The notes below the pieces were generated by a model that was not told the origin of the DNA, made no database searches, and saw nothing but the letters and a program-made list of their open reading frames with translations. The position numbers and the translations under genes are program-made. Below are positions 5,254 through 12,128 of a DNA stretch of 12,128 bases, piece by piece (the first letter of the stretch is position 1; each line of letters begins with the position of its first letter). This stretch comes from Lentisphaeria bacterium (GTDB taxonomy: Bacteria > Verrucomicrobiota > Lentisphaeria > Oligosphaerales > Lenti-02). The stretch covers positions 1-12,128 of the forward strand of contig JAGLDW010000043.1 of NCBI GenBank assembly GCA_023145395.1, written 5' to 3'.

Positions 5254-8237
5254 CTGCTTCTCCGCTTAAGAATCTCGATGACGAGGGGGGAGCGAGGCGG
5301 CACCGTGCAGCGGATCCAAACGGCATTCCGTCCATCCGCTTTCATGGTAACCGCTGGGTCTGTTCCCTCCGGCGCATAGAGCGTCTTTGGAGTCGTCGCG
5401 TAGTACTTCACAGGCAACTCGACGCGTGCCTCGACAGTGTGCGCGGCATCATCGATGTTGTAGAGCACGAGAGCAAAGGCGCGGTCGGGAGATTTCCACC
5501 ACGTGGCTTGCACCGCTGGCTGCGTGATGTCGTACCCACGCGAGGACCAGCCTCGGTACCAGGTGAACGCCACGGGAGGATTCTCCCCGCTGAGCACGGG
5601 CGGGCGCATCATGGTTCCGTAGGTCAGATATGGTCCTGCGACACGCCCTGCGGCATATCGTCTGCGCGTTGCCTCGTAGGCGATCTCGTAGTTCTTGTAC
5701 TCGTTGACGAGCGTAGGCTGATTCCAGCCCGCTTTCACCCCCCAGAGGAAGGCCTGCCCGAACTTCGCGATGTAGCCACGCGCACCAGGTTGCTCGAGAT
5801 CCGGTTTGCCGACCCAGGCGCTGTACAGGATCGTGTAGTCGTGGTAGACCGATTGGGCGAGAGGAATGGCTGACACGCGGGCGCCTTCCAAGTACTGATT
5901 CGTCGTGTTGCAGGCCACAAAGGCGTCCAGCTCCGCCATGTTGCCCTCCCAGAAGCTCTCGGCCGTGAAGCAGAACTCCGGATCGATCTTGCGAGCGCGC
6001 TCCTTGATGGCCCTGACCATGCGCCGGTTGTTGGCGATGTAGGCACGCCCCCCGCCGCGCTCCTCGCCATAGTTCGGATTGAAGTTCAGATAGGTGCCCG
6101 CGTGGTTGTTGGAGTCCAGATAGGCGGCCCGGAACCCTGCCTTGGCCATCTTCTCGACCGTGTCGCCCAGCGCTTTCTCCCAAACGGGGCCTGGGGAGGC
6201 GATGGCGCAGACGCATGCGTGGAGCTTGCTCGCAGAGAAGTCCCACACCAGCCGTTTGCCCTCGAAGGTGCGCACCGTGTGGTCCACGCCGTTCAAGGCC
6301 TTGAAGCTGGGGGACTCCACATCCCAGCACACCCCTTGGATGTATCCCATGATGGCGTAGTTGTGGCTCTTCGCGTCCTGCAGGAATGCTTTATCCGTGT
6401 CTCTGAGGGGAAAATGGTCCGGCGTTTCGGACTGCGACTGGCCATTCTTTCCCCAGCCTCCTGCGTGCATGCCCACGTTCAGCCCCTTGTACAGCGCCTG
6501 CACCTTGTCTGCGTAGAGCCGCTCGCGACCGGATTTGTGGAAGCCCCAGAGGAGCCATTCGTCGATCTCCTTGAACCACTGCGGCGTATCCGCGCGGCTC
6601 AGCAGCGGTCCCTGTTTGGTCCAGCTCTGGCCAAGCGCCCACCGCCGGTAGATCTTGGCGGCATCATACCAGTCACCGCGGAACGTCCGAAGCACGGTGT
6701 CGTAGGGCACTTCCCATTCCTGGGGCACTCGCCGCACATTGTCCGGCACATGCACGACCGCCCAGGACAGGGATTGCTTGCGATCCGTCTCCAGCAAGTA
6801 CCGTTTCACATACTGCTCGCTGTCGAAGCACCCGAGGTAGAGTCCATCGCCCTTGTGGTAGTAGGCGTCGAACTGCATGCTGTGTCCAGAACGGTTGGGC
6901 TGGAACCGGCGATCCTTGCCCAGCAACCCCTTCCGGATCGGATTCCGGATCAAGCGCCCGGTGTAGCAGGGAATCGCCAAACGGTCCGCCTCAAAGTCCC
7001 CATCCGTCGGCCCCACTCCCTGAACCAGCGGGGCGACGAGATACAGGACGGTGTGGGTCTTGCTGCGATTCGAGAATCCAGCCCGGAACCGGGCGAACTC
7101 GTCGCCGGGTTTCAGCCTCACGGTCACGGATACATCGAGAACCCCCTTCGCCCCCCCAACATCCATGCCCTTCCAAACGAGTGTCAGGGAATCGGCGCCC
7201 CGGGAGACCGAGCACTGTGCTTGCGCCTCGGCAGCGGAGAGGACGATCAAATCATCGCCCTCGCTCCCATCGTCCATGCGCGTGCCCCCATCGGCCCGTT
7301 CCGGATCGAGACTCAGCTTGGCCGTGGTCGGCGCCGCATTGGGATCGATCTCCGGAATGCGCCGCAGGTGGATGCGCCACAGAGAACCATCTCCTCCCCC
7401 ATTGAGAAATTCGTGCCCATTGGCACCCACCGCGCTCAGCAACCCACCGCCTTGCTCCGGGGAACGAAACGCCAGCTCCAAAGAGCCATTTTTGATTCGG
7501 AGACCATCGGCGCTGTTCAAGAAATGGCTGAGCCAGGCGGGATAAGTCTGTCCGTGAGTCGTGCCCGCGCCCTTCATGGCCGCGCCGTAGGTGATGCTGT
7601 CCCCGAGGCAAACCACCCGGTCGCCCGGCTTGACCAGGGGCTTGAGCACGGACGCGTACAAACCCGCCATCACCCGGTAGCCCTCGGCCGTGAGATGGAC
7701 ACCATCCCGAGAGCGACTATTGGCCGCATTCCGCAGAAGACTCTTCTTTCCGTCCACGGAGCCGAAGGGCGCCAGGGCGCGCGCCAGATCCACAAACGGC
7801 AGCTTGTTCTTCTTGGCAAGATCCCGCACCGCCTGGTCAAACGTCGCCAGATGCGCGTTCAAATCCGCCTTTTGCGGATGTTTTGGGTGGCGTTCGGCCA
7901 GATATTCGGGGACAATGGGATTGGGAGTCGTCAGCACAATGGTGCGGACTCCGCAGGCACGGGCACGGTCGATCATCTGCTGAAGATTCGCGCGAAAGGT
8001 TTCGACGGAGACAAGTTTCCCCGAGTTCAGAGCGTCGTTGATGCCGAAGTAGAGAATCAGATGCTGCGGGGGAGTCGCCTCCACATCGCGTTGAAACCGC
8101 CCCAATCCATTGACAGAGCTATGTCCTCCAACCCCCCGGTTTTCGACCATTACACGCGGTGCCGCCGCTGTGGCCTGCGCCGTCATCATTCCCGCCATCG
8201 CCACCACCCCCAACCATCGACTCAATCGGTGTTTCAT
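5250..8237 (-). CDS. Secreted two-domain hydrolase: permuted SGNH/GDSL esterase plus DUF6259-type glycoside hydrolase
   Basis: This 995-residue protein begins with a signal peptide (basic MKHRLSR, then a hydrophobic stretch, likely cut near residues 22-26 in ATAAA), so it is exported. Residues about 30-240 carry SGNH hydrolase motifs in an unusual order. NRGVGG (33-38, block II) comes first, then GIND (65-68, block III), DGVH (178-181, block V), and only then LGDSIT with Ser214 (211-216, block I). From about 245 onward comes a DUF6259-like module: a beta-rich N-part starting SLELAFRS, a TIM-barrel-like part with GYIQGVCWD and YLDSNN (D708) and TAESFWEG (E760) as possible catalytic acids, and a C-terminal beta domain. 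It probably deacylates and cleaves a glycan. ATG 8237 was chosen because it gives a clean signal peptide, with GGAA as a weak ribosome site. It is the first gene of the leftward operon. Confidence 0.85.
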   Translation of the reverse strand: MKHRLSRWLGVVAMAGMMTAQATAAAPRVMVENRGVGGHSSVNGLGRFQRDVEATPPQHLILYFGINDALNSGKLVSVETFRANLQQMIDRARACGVRTIVLTTPNPIVPEYLAERHPKHPQKADLNAHLATFDQAVRDLAKKNKLPFVDLARALAPFGSVDGKKSLLRNAANSRSRDGVHLTAEGYRVMAGLYASVLKPLVKPGDRVVCLGDSITYGAAMKGAGTTHGQTYPAWLSHFLNSADGLRIKNGSLELAFRSPEQGGGLLSAVGANGHEFLNGGGDGSLWRIHLRRIPEIDPNAAPTTAKLSLDPERADGGTRMDDGSEGDDLIVLSAAEAQAQCSVSRGADSLTLVWKGMDVGGAKGVLDVSVTVRLKPGDEFARFRAGFSNRSKTHTVLYLVAPLVQGVGPTDGDFEADRLAIPCYTGRLIRNPIRKGLLGKDRRFQPNRSGHSMQFDAYYHKGDGLYLGCFDSEQYVKRYLLETDRKQSLSWAVVHVPDNVRRVPQEWEVPYDTVLRTFRGDWYDAAKIYRRWALGQSWTKQGPLLSRADTPQWFKEIDEWLLWGFHKSGRERLYADKVQALYKGLNVGMHAGGWGKNGQSQSETPDHFPLRDTDKAFLQDAKSHNYAIMGYIQGVCWDVESPSFKALNGVDHTVRTFEGKRLVWDFSASKLHACVCAIASPGPVWEKALGDTVEKMAKAGFRAAYLDSNNHAGTYLNFNPNYGEERGGGRAYIANNRRMVRAIKERARKIDPEFCFTAESFWEGNMAELDAFVACNTTNQYLEGARVSAIPLAQSVYHDYTILYSAWVGKPDLEQPGARGYIAKFGQAFLWGVKAGWNQPTLVNEYKNYEIAYEATRRRYAAGRVAGPYLTYGTMMRPPVLSGENPPVAFTWYRGWSSRGYDITQPAVQATWWKSPDRAFALVLYNIDDAAHTVEARVELPVKYYATTPKTLYAPEGTDPAVTMKADGRNAVWIRCTVPPRSPLVIEILKRRSR

Positions 8238-8258
8238 CTCGTTTCCATTCCCTGCGGG

Positions 8259-8288
8259 ATATTCATGAGGCATCACTGGGCAAGTCAA
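8259..8288 (-). promoter_or_regulatory. Possible promoter of the leftward operon
   Basis: On the minus strand TTGACT (plus 8283-8288; 5 of 6 matches) is followed by GAATAT (plus 8259-8264) with an 18-bp spacer, or ATGAAT with 16 bp. The -10 match is poor. Transcription would start near 8252, leaving a leader of only about 15 nt before ATG 8237, which is short but workable. It would drive all seven leftward genes. Held with low confidence. Confidence 0.3.
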
Positions 8289-8305
8289 TCACAGTAACAC
8301 AGTCC

Positions 8306-8319
8306 CTCGGGCTTCCGAG
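8306..8319. repeat. Short hairpin in the divergent intergenic region
   Basis: CTCGG-GCTT-CCGAG gives a 5-bp stem with a 4-nt loop, between the two predicted divergent promoters. It lacks a T-run on either strand, so it is not a convincing terminator. It may be a protein site or chance. Confidence 0.3.
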
Positions 8320-8376
8320 CCGTGAGATCCGCTATTTTCGTGAAAACTCGGTCTCCAGAACTCCCTCCTCCAGGGG

Positions 8377-8405
8377 TTGACAGTATCCGTGTGCACGGGG
8401 ATAGT
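8377..8405 (+). promoter_or_regulatory. Predicted sigma70 promoter for the beta-helix gene
   Basis: A perfect TTGACA at 8377-8382, a 17-bp spacer and GATAGT at 8400-8405 (4 of 6 matches to TATAAT) form a good housekeeping-type promoter. Transcription would begin near 8412, giving a leader of about 46 nt with an AAGGAG 9 nt before ATG 8458. The element lies in the divergent region, pointing at the plus-strand gene. This is seen by eye only, and the host's own sigma consensus may differ. Confidence 0.6.
8387..8398. promoter_or_regulatory. Operator-like inverted repeat within the promoter spacer
   Basis: CCGTG-TG-CACGG is a 5-bp inverted repeat with a 2-bp centre, placed exactly between the -35 and -10 boxes of the predicted plus-strand promoter. 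A repressor bound here would block RNA polymerase. No regulator gene lies in the window, and a short palindrome in GC-rich DNA can arise by chance. Confidence 0.4.
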
Positions 8406-8418
8406 GCCATGGTTGGCA
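8405..8418. promoter_or_regulatory. Operator-like inverted repeat at the predicted transcription start
   Basis: TGCCA-TGGT-TGGCA (8405-8418) is a 14-bp inverted repeat with 5-bp arms that overlaps the last base of the -10 box and covers the predicted start near 8412. This is a classic repressor-operator position. The inverted repeat is seen directly; the regulatory role is inferred. Confidence 0.45.
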
Positions 8419-8442
8419 AACACGGATCACACAACGAGAGCC

Positions 8443-8448
8443 AAGGAG
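8443..8448 (+). promoter_or_regulatory. Ribosome binding site deciding the beta-helix start
   Basis: AAGGAG is followed by ATGs at 8449 and 8458. The first directly abuts the site and could not be used efficiently; the second has a 9-nt spacing and begins the signal peptide, so 8458 is taken as the start. Confidence 0.7.
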
Positions 8449-8457
8449 ATGACTGCC

Positions 8458-11208
8458 ATGTTCACACGATACTTCGCCCTATTGACACTGGTGCTCTGCG
8501 CGGGCTGCCTCACGGTGGTTCCGAATCCATTGTCCCAGTATGCTCCCCCCGACGCACTTTCCGCACGGACGGGCCACGGCGCTGCGGAACTCGCAATCTT
8601 CGTGTCTCCCTGCGGCGACGACGCCTGGACAGGCACACTGCCAGCACCCAACGATGACGGCACGGACGGGCCGCTCGGAACAATCAAAGCGGCCCAGGCC
8701 GCTGTGCGCGCGCTTCGTGCGAACTCCGCAACGCAGCAACCCGTCACCGTGTTCCTCCGCGAGGGTGTCTACGCGCTCGACGAAGCGCTGGTGTTCACCC
8801 CGGACGACTCGGGGGCGAAAGGCGCGCCAACACTCTATCGTCCCTTTGGCGAAGAGGACGTCTCCATCTCGGGCGGCACCTCCGTGACAGGATGGACCCG
8901 CAGCGGAGGTCTTCTAGTCGCCCACCTGCCAGAAGGCGTCAATCCCCGCTTCCATCGTCTCTACATCAACGGCTATCGCCGCACGCTGGCCCGCACGCCG
9001 AACGAGGGACACTATCACCGGATCGCCCGGATGAATGGCATTTGGGACGAGAAAGACGGAACGACGACGGATGTTGGCCAAAAGCGCTCCTTCGCATTTC
9101 ACGAGGGGGATTTTCCAAAGTTGCCAGGCTATGCGGGGGTCAACGCCGTGGCTATGCGCAACTGGGAATCGGCCATTCTGCCCGTCCAGGAAGTCAACTT
9201 CGAACGCCACGCCGTGCTTTTCACCGGACCGATGAAATGGGATCTTCGCAAGGGGGACCGCTACTATCTCGAGGGTTTCCGCGACGCGCTGGATGCCCGG
9301 GGGGAATGGTGGTGCGATCGCGAAGCAGGGCTGCTGTACTACAAACCGCTGAGAGGCGAACGCGTCGGAGCTCTGCATTGCATCGTCCCAAGACTCACCG
9401 AACTGGTCGTGCTCAAGGGCGATCCAGGCACGGGCAGGTACGTCGAACACCTGACCTTCGAGGGCATCACCTTCCGCGACACGGACTATCTCCTTCCCCC
9501 GACGGGGCATAGCGACTGGCAGGCGGCCGTCACCATCCCCGCCGCCATCCAGGCGGACGGCGCGCGCGACGTCGTCATCCGCCGTTGCGTAGTCCGCAAC
9601 ATCGGGCAGTACGGCATCTGGTTCCGAAGAGGCTGTATCCGCAACACCATCGAGCAGACGGAAGTGTACGACCTTGGCGCTGGAGGCATCCGCATCGGCG
9701 ACGAACGCGTGCGAAAGAAAAAGGAAGAGCAGACCTCCGCCAACACGGTCCACAACTGTTTCATCCACGACGGATCAAGCGTCTTCTACGGCGCCATCCC
9801 GCTATGGGTCGGACAGAGCAGCGACAACACGCTCACCCACAACGAAATCTGCGACTTCAACTACACCGGCCTCTCCGTCGGCTGGAGCTGGGGCTTCGGA
9901 CCCACAGCCTGTCACCGTAACGAAATCGCCTACAACCACCTGCATCATCTCGGGCGCGGCGTTCTCTACGACATGGCTGCCATCTACACACTCGGGATCT
10001 CCACCGGAACCCACATCCACCACAACCTCATCCACCACATCTGGGGGTTTCTCGAAGGCTATGGCGCCGGCGGCATCTACCCCGACGAGGGAAGCAGCGG
10101 ATTGCTCATCGAGAACAATGTCGTCTACGAGACGCAGAATGGAGGGCTGACGGTCCACTACGGCCGCGACATCGTCGCCCGCAACAACATTTTCGCCTTC
10201 GGGCAGCGCAGCCAGGTCCATCTCGGGCGCAAGGACAAGGGTTCAAGCCAGACATTCCGCAACAACATCATCCTCTATCGCGAGGGGGGACTCTTCCAGC
10301 GCATGTGCGAGCTGGAGGCCGACCGCAATCTGTACTGGAGCACTGGCGAGGACCCGCTTGCGTTTCCCGGTGGTCTCACATTCGCCAAGTGGCAGGAAGA
10401 GGGCTATGACCAAAACTCTCTCATCGCCGATCCATTGTTCCTTGACGCCGAGAAGTGGGACTTCCGCCTCGCGGCGAACTCCCCCGCACTCGCACTTGGC
10501 TTCAAGCCCATCGACATCAGCACGGCTGGACTCGTGGGAGAGGCACAGTGGACGGACAGGCCAGGCCGAGTCCGGCGCCCCAAGCTGAACCAGCTTCCCA
10601 GGAAGGCCGCCAGGCCCCCGACACCCGTATTCGACGACTTCGAGACTTCGGCCGCAGGCGCCGCACCCGCCTTCGGCATCACCCACGGAGTCAAAAAGAC
10701 GGGCGCCTCCATCAGTGTGACGGACGAATGCGCCGCCACAGGGAAGAGATCCCTCAAGTTCGTCGATGCCGCGGGAATGAAGAACGACTGGGATCCGCAT
10801 CTCTATGTCCACCCCCGCTTCACGGGCGGCACGGTGACGGGCAGCTTCGACTTGCGTCTGGAGAAGGGCGCGATCCTCTCCCACCAGTGGAGGACCGATG
10901 ACCAGCCCTTCGTCACGGGACCCACCATCCTGGCAACTGCAGGCGGCGCCCTGGTCGCCAGCGGGGAGACCATCATCGATCACATGCCCGTCGGAGAGTG
11001 GGTCCACATCGAACTGCGTTGCCGAACCGGCAAAAAACCATCCGGGGAATACACCGTTACGGTCACCCTCCCCGACGCCAATCCCGTGGTCAAACGCGTC
11101 CCATGCAGCACCAGATTCAAGGCTCTGAACTGGTGCGTATTCGTCTCCGACGCCACCGAGCACACCGTCTTCTACCTCGACAACGTGAAGATTAGCAGCA
11201 AGGACTAA
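8458..11208 (+). CDS. Right-handed beta-helix glycoside hydrolase (GH141-like), secreted or lipoprotein
   Basis: This 916-residue protein starts MFTRYFALLTLVLCAGC; Cys17 in LCAGC is an imperfect lipobox, so it is either a lipoprotein or a secreted protein. After a linker, IFVSPCGDDAWTG (47-59) and the GPLGTIKAAQAAVRAL block (71-86) open a beta-helix as in many planctomycete/Bacteroides glycan enzymes. The helix core, roughly 330-620, is rich in repeated N-N/I-H rungs such as ENNVVYETQNGG and ARNNIFAF. YDMAAIYTLG (D505) and GIYPDEGSS (D543) resemble the two conserved acidic sites of GH141 beta-helix enzymes, which include alpha-L-fucosidase and xylanase activities. A C-terminal jelly-roll-like domain (about 724-916) may bind carbohydrate. 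ATG 8458 is preferred over 8449 because AAGGAG (8443-8448) then lies 9 nt upstream. GH120 or a lyase are alternatives; specificity is unknown. Confidence 0.82.
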   Translation: MFTRYFALLTLVLCAGCLTVVPNPLSQYAPPDALSARTGHGAAELAIFVSPCGDDAWTGTLPAPNDDGTDGPLGTIKAAQAAVRALRANSATQQPVTVFLREGVYALDEALVFTPDDSGAKGAPTLYRPFGEEDVSISGGTSVTGWTRSGGLLVAHLPEGVNPRFHRLYINGYRRTLARTPNEGHYHRIARMNGIWDEKDGTTTDVGQKRSFAFHEGDFPKLPGYAGVNAVAMRNWESAILPVQEVNFERHAVLFTGPMKWDLRKGDRYYLEGFRDALDARGEWWCDREAGLLYYKPLRGERVGALHCIVPRLTELVVLKGDPGTGRYVEHLTFEGITFRDTDYLLPPTGHSDWQAAVTIPAAIQADGARDVVIRRCVVRNIGQYGIWFRRGCIRNTIEQTEVYDLGAGGIRIGDERVRKKKEEQTSANTVHNCFIHDGSSVFYGAIPLWVGQSSDNTLTHNEICDFNYTGLSVGWSWGFGPTACHRNEIAYNHLHHLGRGVLYDMAAIYTLGISTGTHIHHNLIHHIWGFLEGYGAGGIYPDEGSSGLLIENNVVYETQNGGLTVHYGRDIVARNNIFAFGQRSQVHLGRKDKGSSQTFRNNIILYREGGLFQRMCELEADRNLYWSTGEDPLAFPGGLTFAKWQEEGYDQNSLIADPLFLDAEKWDFRLAANSPALALGFKPIDISTAGLVGEAQWTDRPGRVRRPKLNQLPRKAARPPTPVFDDFETSAAGAAPAFGITHGVKKTGASISVTDECAATGKRSLKFVDAAGMKNDWDPHLYVHPRFTGGTVTGSFDLRLEKGAILSHQWRTDDQPFVTGPTILATAGGALVASGETIIDHMPVGEWVHIELRCRTGKKPSGEYTVTVTLPDANPVVKRVPCSTRFKALNWCVFVSDATEHTVFYLDNVKISSKD

Positions 11209-11214
11209 GTTCCG

Positions 11215-12128
11215 ATGAACCCCACTGCACTCGTCTTCGGTCTAGGTTCCAGCAGCCTGTTTGCCTCGCGGGCATTTGTCCCCGCGTTTCTCACCTCCCT
11301 CTTTCTTCGCTTTGGCGACCGCCTGCCGTTTCTCTCCGACCTACCCTTGTTTGGCGACCTTGGCGGCGAGCCCACATGGTTCACCCACGGAGCGGTCATC
11401 GCAGCGCTGGGAATCCTGGCTGCGCTGGAGGTGGCGGCGACCAAGAGCCCGGAGGCCGATGAAGCGCTGGCAATCGTGGACCAGTATCTGAAAGTGGGCA
11501 TGGCCATTCTCTGCACCCTCGGCGTACTCACATCCGCAGACAAGGGCTTCATCGAGGAGACCATTGCTCCGGCCCAGCAGGGGGCAAGTCTTCTGGGCAC
11601 ACTGGTGCTGCCTTTCGTTGGGGTTGTCGTGTTTTTCCTGGCTGGGCTCCGTGCTGATCTGAAGGAAGTGCTCTTCGAGATGGATGAGGACGACGACCTG
11701 GGACTGCGCAAGCTGCTGAGCTGGGCCGAGGATTCCTGGGTGCTGGCAGGCACCCTCGTGCTGATTCTCTATCCCCTGGTCATGATTGTGATCCTGGGTG
11801 TCGTGTTCGGGGTCATGCACATGATCCGCAAATACTTGGAGCGCAGAGAGGACAGGAGCAAGACTCCTTGCGAAGGGTGCGGAGAAGCGGTCTACGCCTG
11901 CGCGCTCGAATGCCACGCCTGCCACAAAGAGACGGCCGAGCCCCACGTCATAGGATTCTTCGGACAAAGTCGCGACACGGTCGTGACCGACCGGGAACAA
12001 CACGCGCTGGACCTGGCCGAAAAGCGGCGATGCCCAGCCTGCGCCACTCGACTCCGAGAACGGAATCCCAGGCAGATTTGCACCCAATGTGGACACCAAG
12101 TGTTCGGGGAAACCACCTTTGAGAAGCA
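11215..12128 (+). CDS. DUF4126-type membrane protein with C-terminal zinc ribbons (3' end outside window)
   Basis: From ATG 11215 the frame is open to the right edge (304 complete codons, no stop). The N-terminus, with SRAFVPAFLTSLFLRFG at 18-34, resembles the DUF4126 family. Hydrophobic segments near residues 60-76, 93-107, 126-145 and 176-203 indicate an inner-membrane protein. After a charged segment come cysteine pairs C219/C222, C229, C233/C236 and later C273/C276 and C289/C292, at least two likely zinc-ribbon-like modules on one side of the membrane. It begins 6 bp after the stop of the beta-helix gene, with an AAGGA (11199-11203) inside that gene as ribosome site, so the two are probably co-transcribed. 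The molecular function of DUF4126 is unknown to me, and the family call is from the N-terminal pattern and topology only. Confidence 0.7.
   Translation, partial: MNPTALVFGLGSSSLFASRAFVPAFLTSLFLRFGDRLPFLSDLPLFGDLGGEPTWFTHGAVIAALGILAALEVAATKSPEADEALAIVDQYLKVGMAILCTLGVLTSADKGFIEETIAPAQQGASLLGTLVLPFVGVVVFFLAGLRADLKEVLFEMDEDDDLGLRKLLSWAEDSWVLAGTLVLILYPLVMIVILGVVFGVMHMIRKYLERREDRSKTPCEGCGEAVYACALECHACHKETAEPHVIGFFGQSRDTVVTDREQHALDLAEKRRCPACATRLRERNPRQICTQCGHQVFGETTFEK

Noticed and set aside
8238..8288. N-terminal extension of the SGNH/DUF6259 protein starting at TTG 8288
   Set aside because: It would put a polar 17-residue stretch before the signal peptide, and its start coincides with the possible -35 box of the leftward promoter.
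6102..8297. Long plus-strand open frame (731 codons) opposite the SGNH/DUF6259 gene
   Set aside because: The opposite strand has clear signal peptide, SGNH and DUF6259 motifs. The plus-frame translation is His/Arg/Pro-rich without domains, a common by-product of high-GC codon use.
8377..8457. N-terminal extension of the beta-helix protein starting at TTG 8377
   Set aside because: That TTG is the beginning of the predicted -35 box. The signal peptide and the AAGGAG site point to ATG 8458.
8914..9768. Minus-strand open frame (284 codons) inside the beta-helix gene
   Set aside because: The plus strand encodes the beta-helix with strong motifs; the antisense product has none.

Overview
The window reads as part of a carbohydrate-foraging locus from a high-GC, Gram-negative-type bacterium. 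My best guess is a member of the Planctomycetota/Verrucomicrobiota/Lentisphaerota group or a neighbouring candidate phylum such as Hydrogenedentota. The reasons are the mix of secreted DUF6259-type glycoside hydrolase, right-handed beta-helix hydrolase, Gfo/Idh/MocA oxidoreductase and URO-D-like protein, together with a DUF4126/zinc-ribbon protein. No rRNA, tRNA or other marker gene is present, so the phylum is inferred from gene content only. No mobile element or CRISPR array was seen.

Layout. Two gene groups diverge from a 220-bp intergenic region (8238-8457). Leftward (minus strand) runs a tight seven-gene cluster in this order: secreted SGNH-esterase/DUF6259 hydrolase (8237-5250), DAO-type FAD amine dehydrogenase/oxidase (5253-4045), Gfo/Idh/MocA sugar oxidoreductase (4010-3033), URO-D-like protein (2964-1909), [2Fe-2S] protein (1912-1589), pyridine-nucleotide-disulfide-oxidoreductase-like FAD protein (1604-486), and a 2x[4Fe-4S] protein (504 to beyond base 1). 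Four of the six junctions overlap by 4-19 bp, so this looks like one operon. Rightward (plus strand) runs a GH141-like beta-helix lipoprotein or secreted protein (8458-11208), followed 6 bp later by a DUF4126 membrane protein with C-terminal zinc ribbons (11215 to beyond the right edge).

How it may work. The two secreted hydrolases would deacylate and cleave a complex glycan outside the cytoplasm. The released sugars could then meet the Gfo/Idh/MocA enzyme. The four redox proteins (DAO subunit, second FAD subunit, [2Fe-2S], 2x[4Fe-4S]) match, piece by piece, the subunits of heteromeric dye-linked amine/imino-acid dehydrogenases (opine oxidase, HcnABC, PDH1-type proline dehydrogenase, the SoxA/SoxB families). 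This suggests oxidation of a secondary amine or amino acid, possibly one carried on the glycan. That link is an inference from gene order.

Main points of interest: (1) an SGNH hydrolase domain whose GDSIT block lies after its GxND and DxxH blocks, as in a circular permutation, fused to a DUF6259 domain; (2) a fully split four-part amine dehydrogenase inside a glycan operon; (3) a URO-D-like protein and a Gfo/Idh/MocA protein that both lack a family signature residue; (4) a strong sigma70-type promoter (TTGACA-17-GATAGT) decorated with two inverted repeats.
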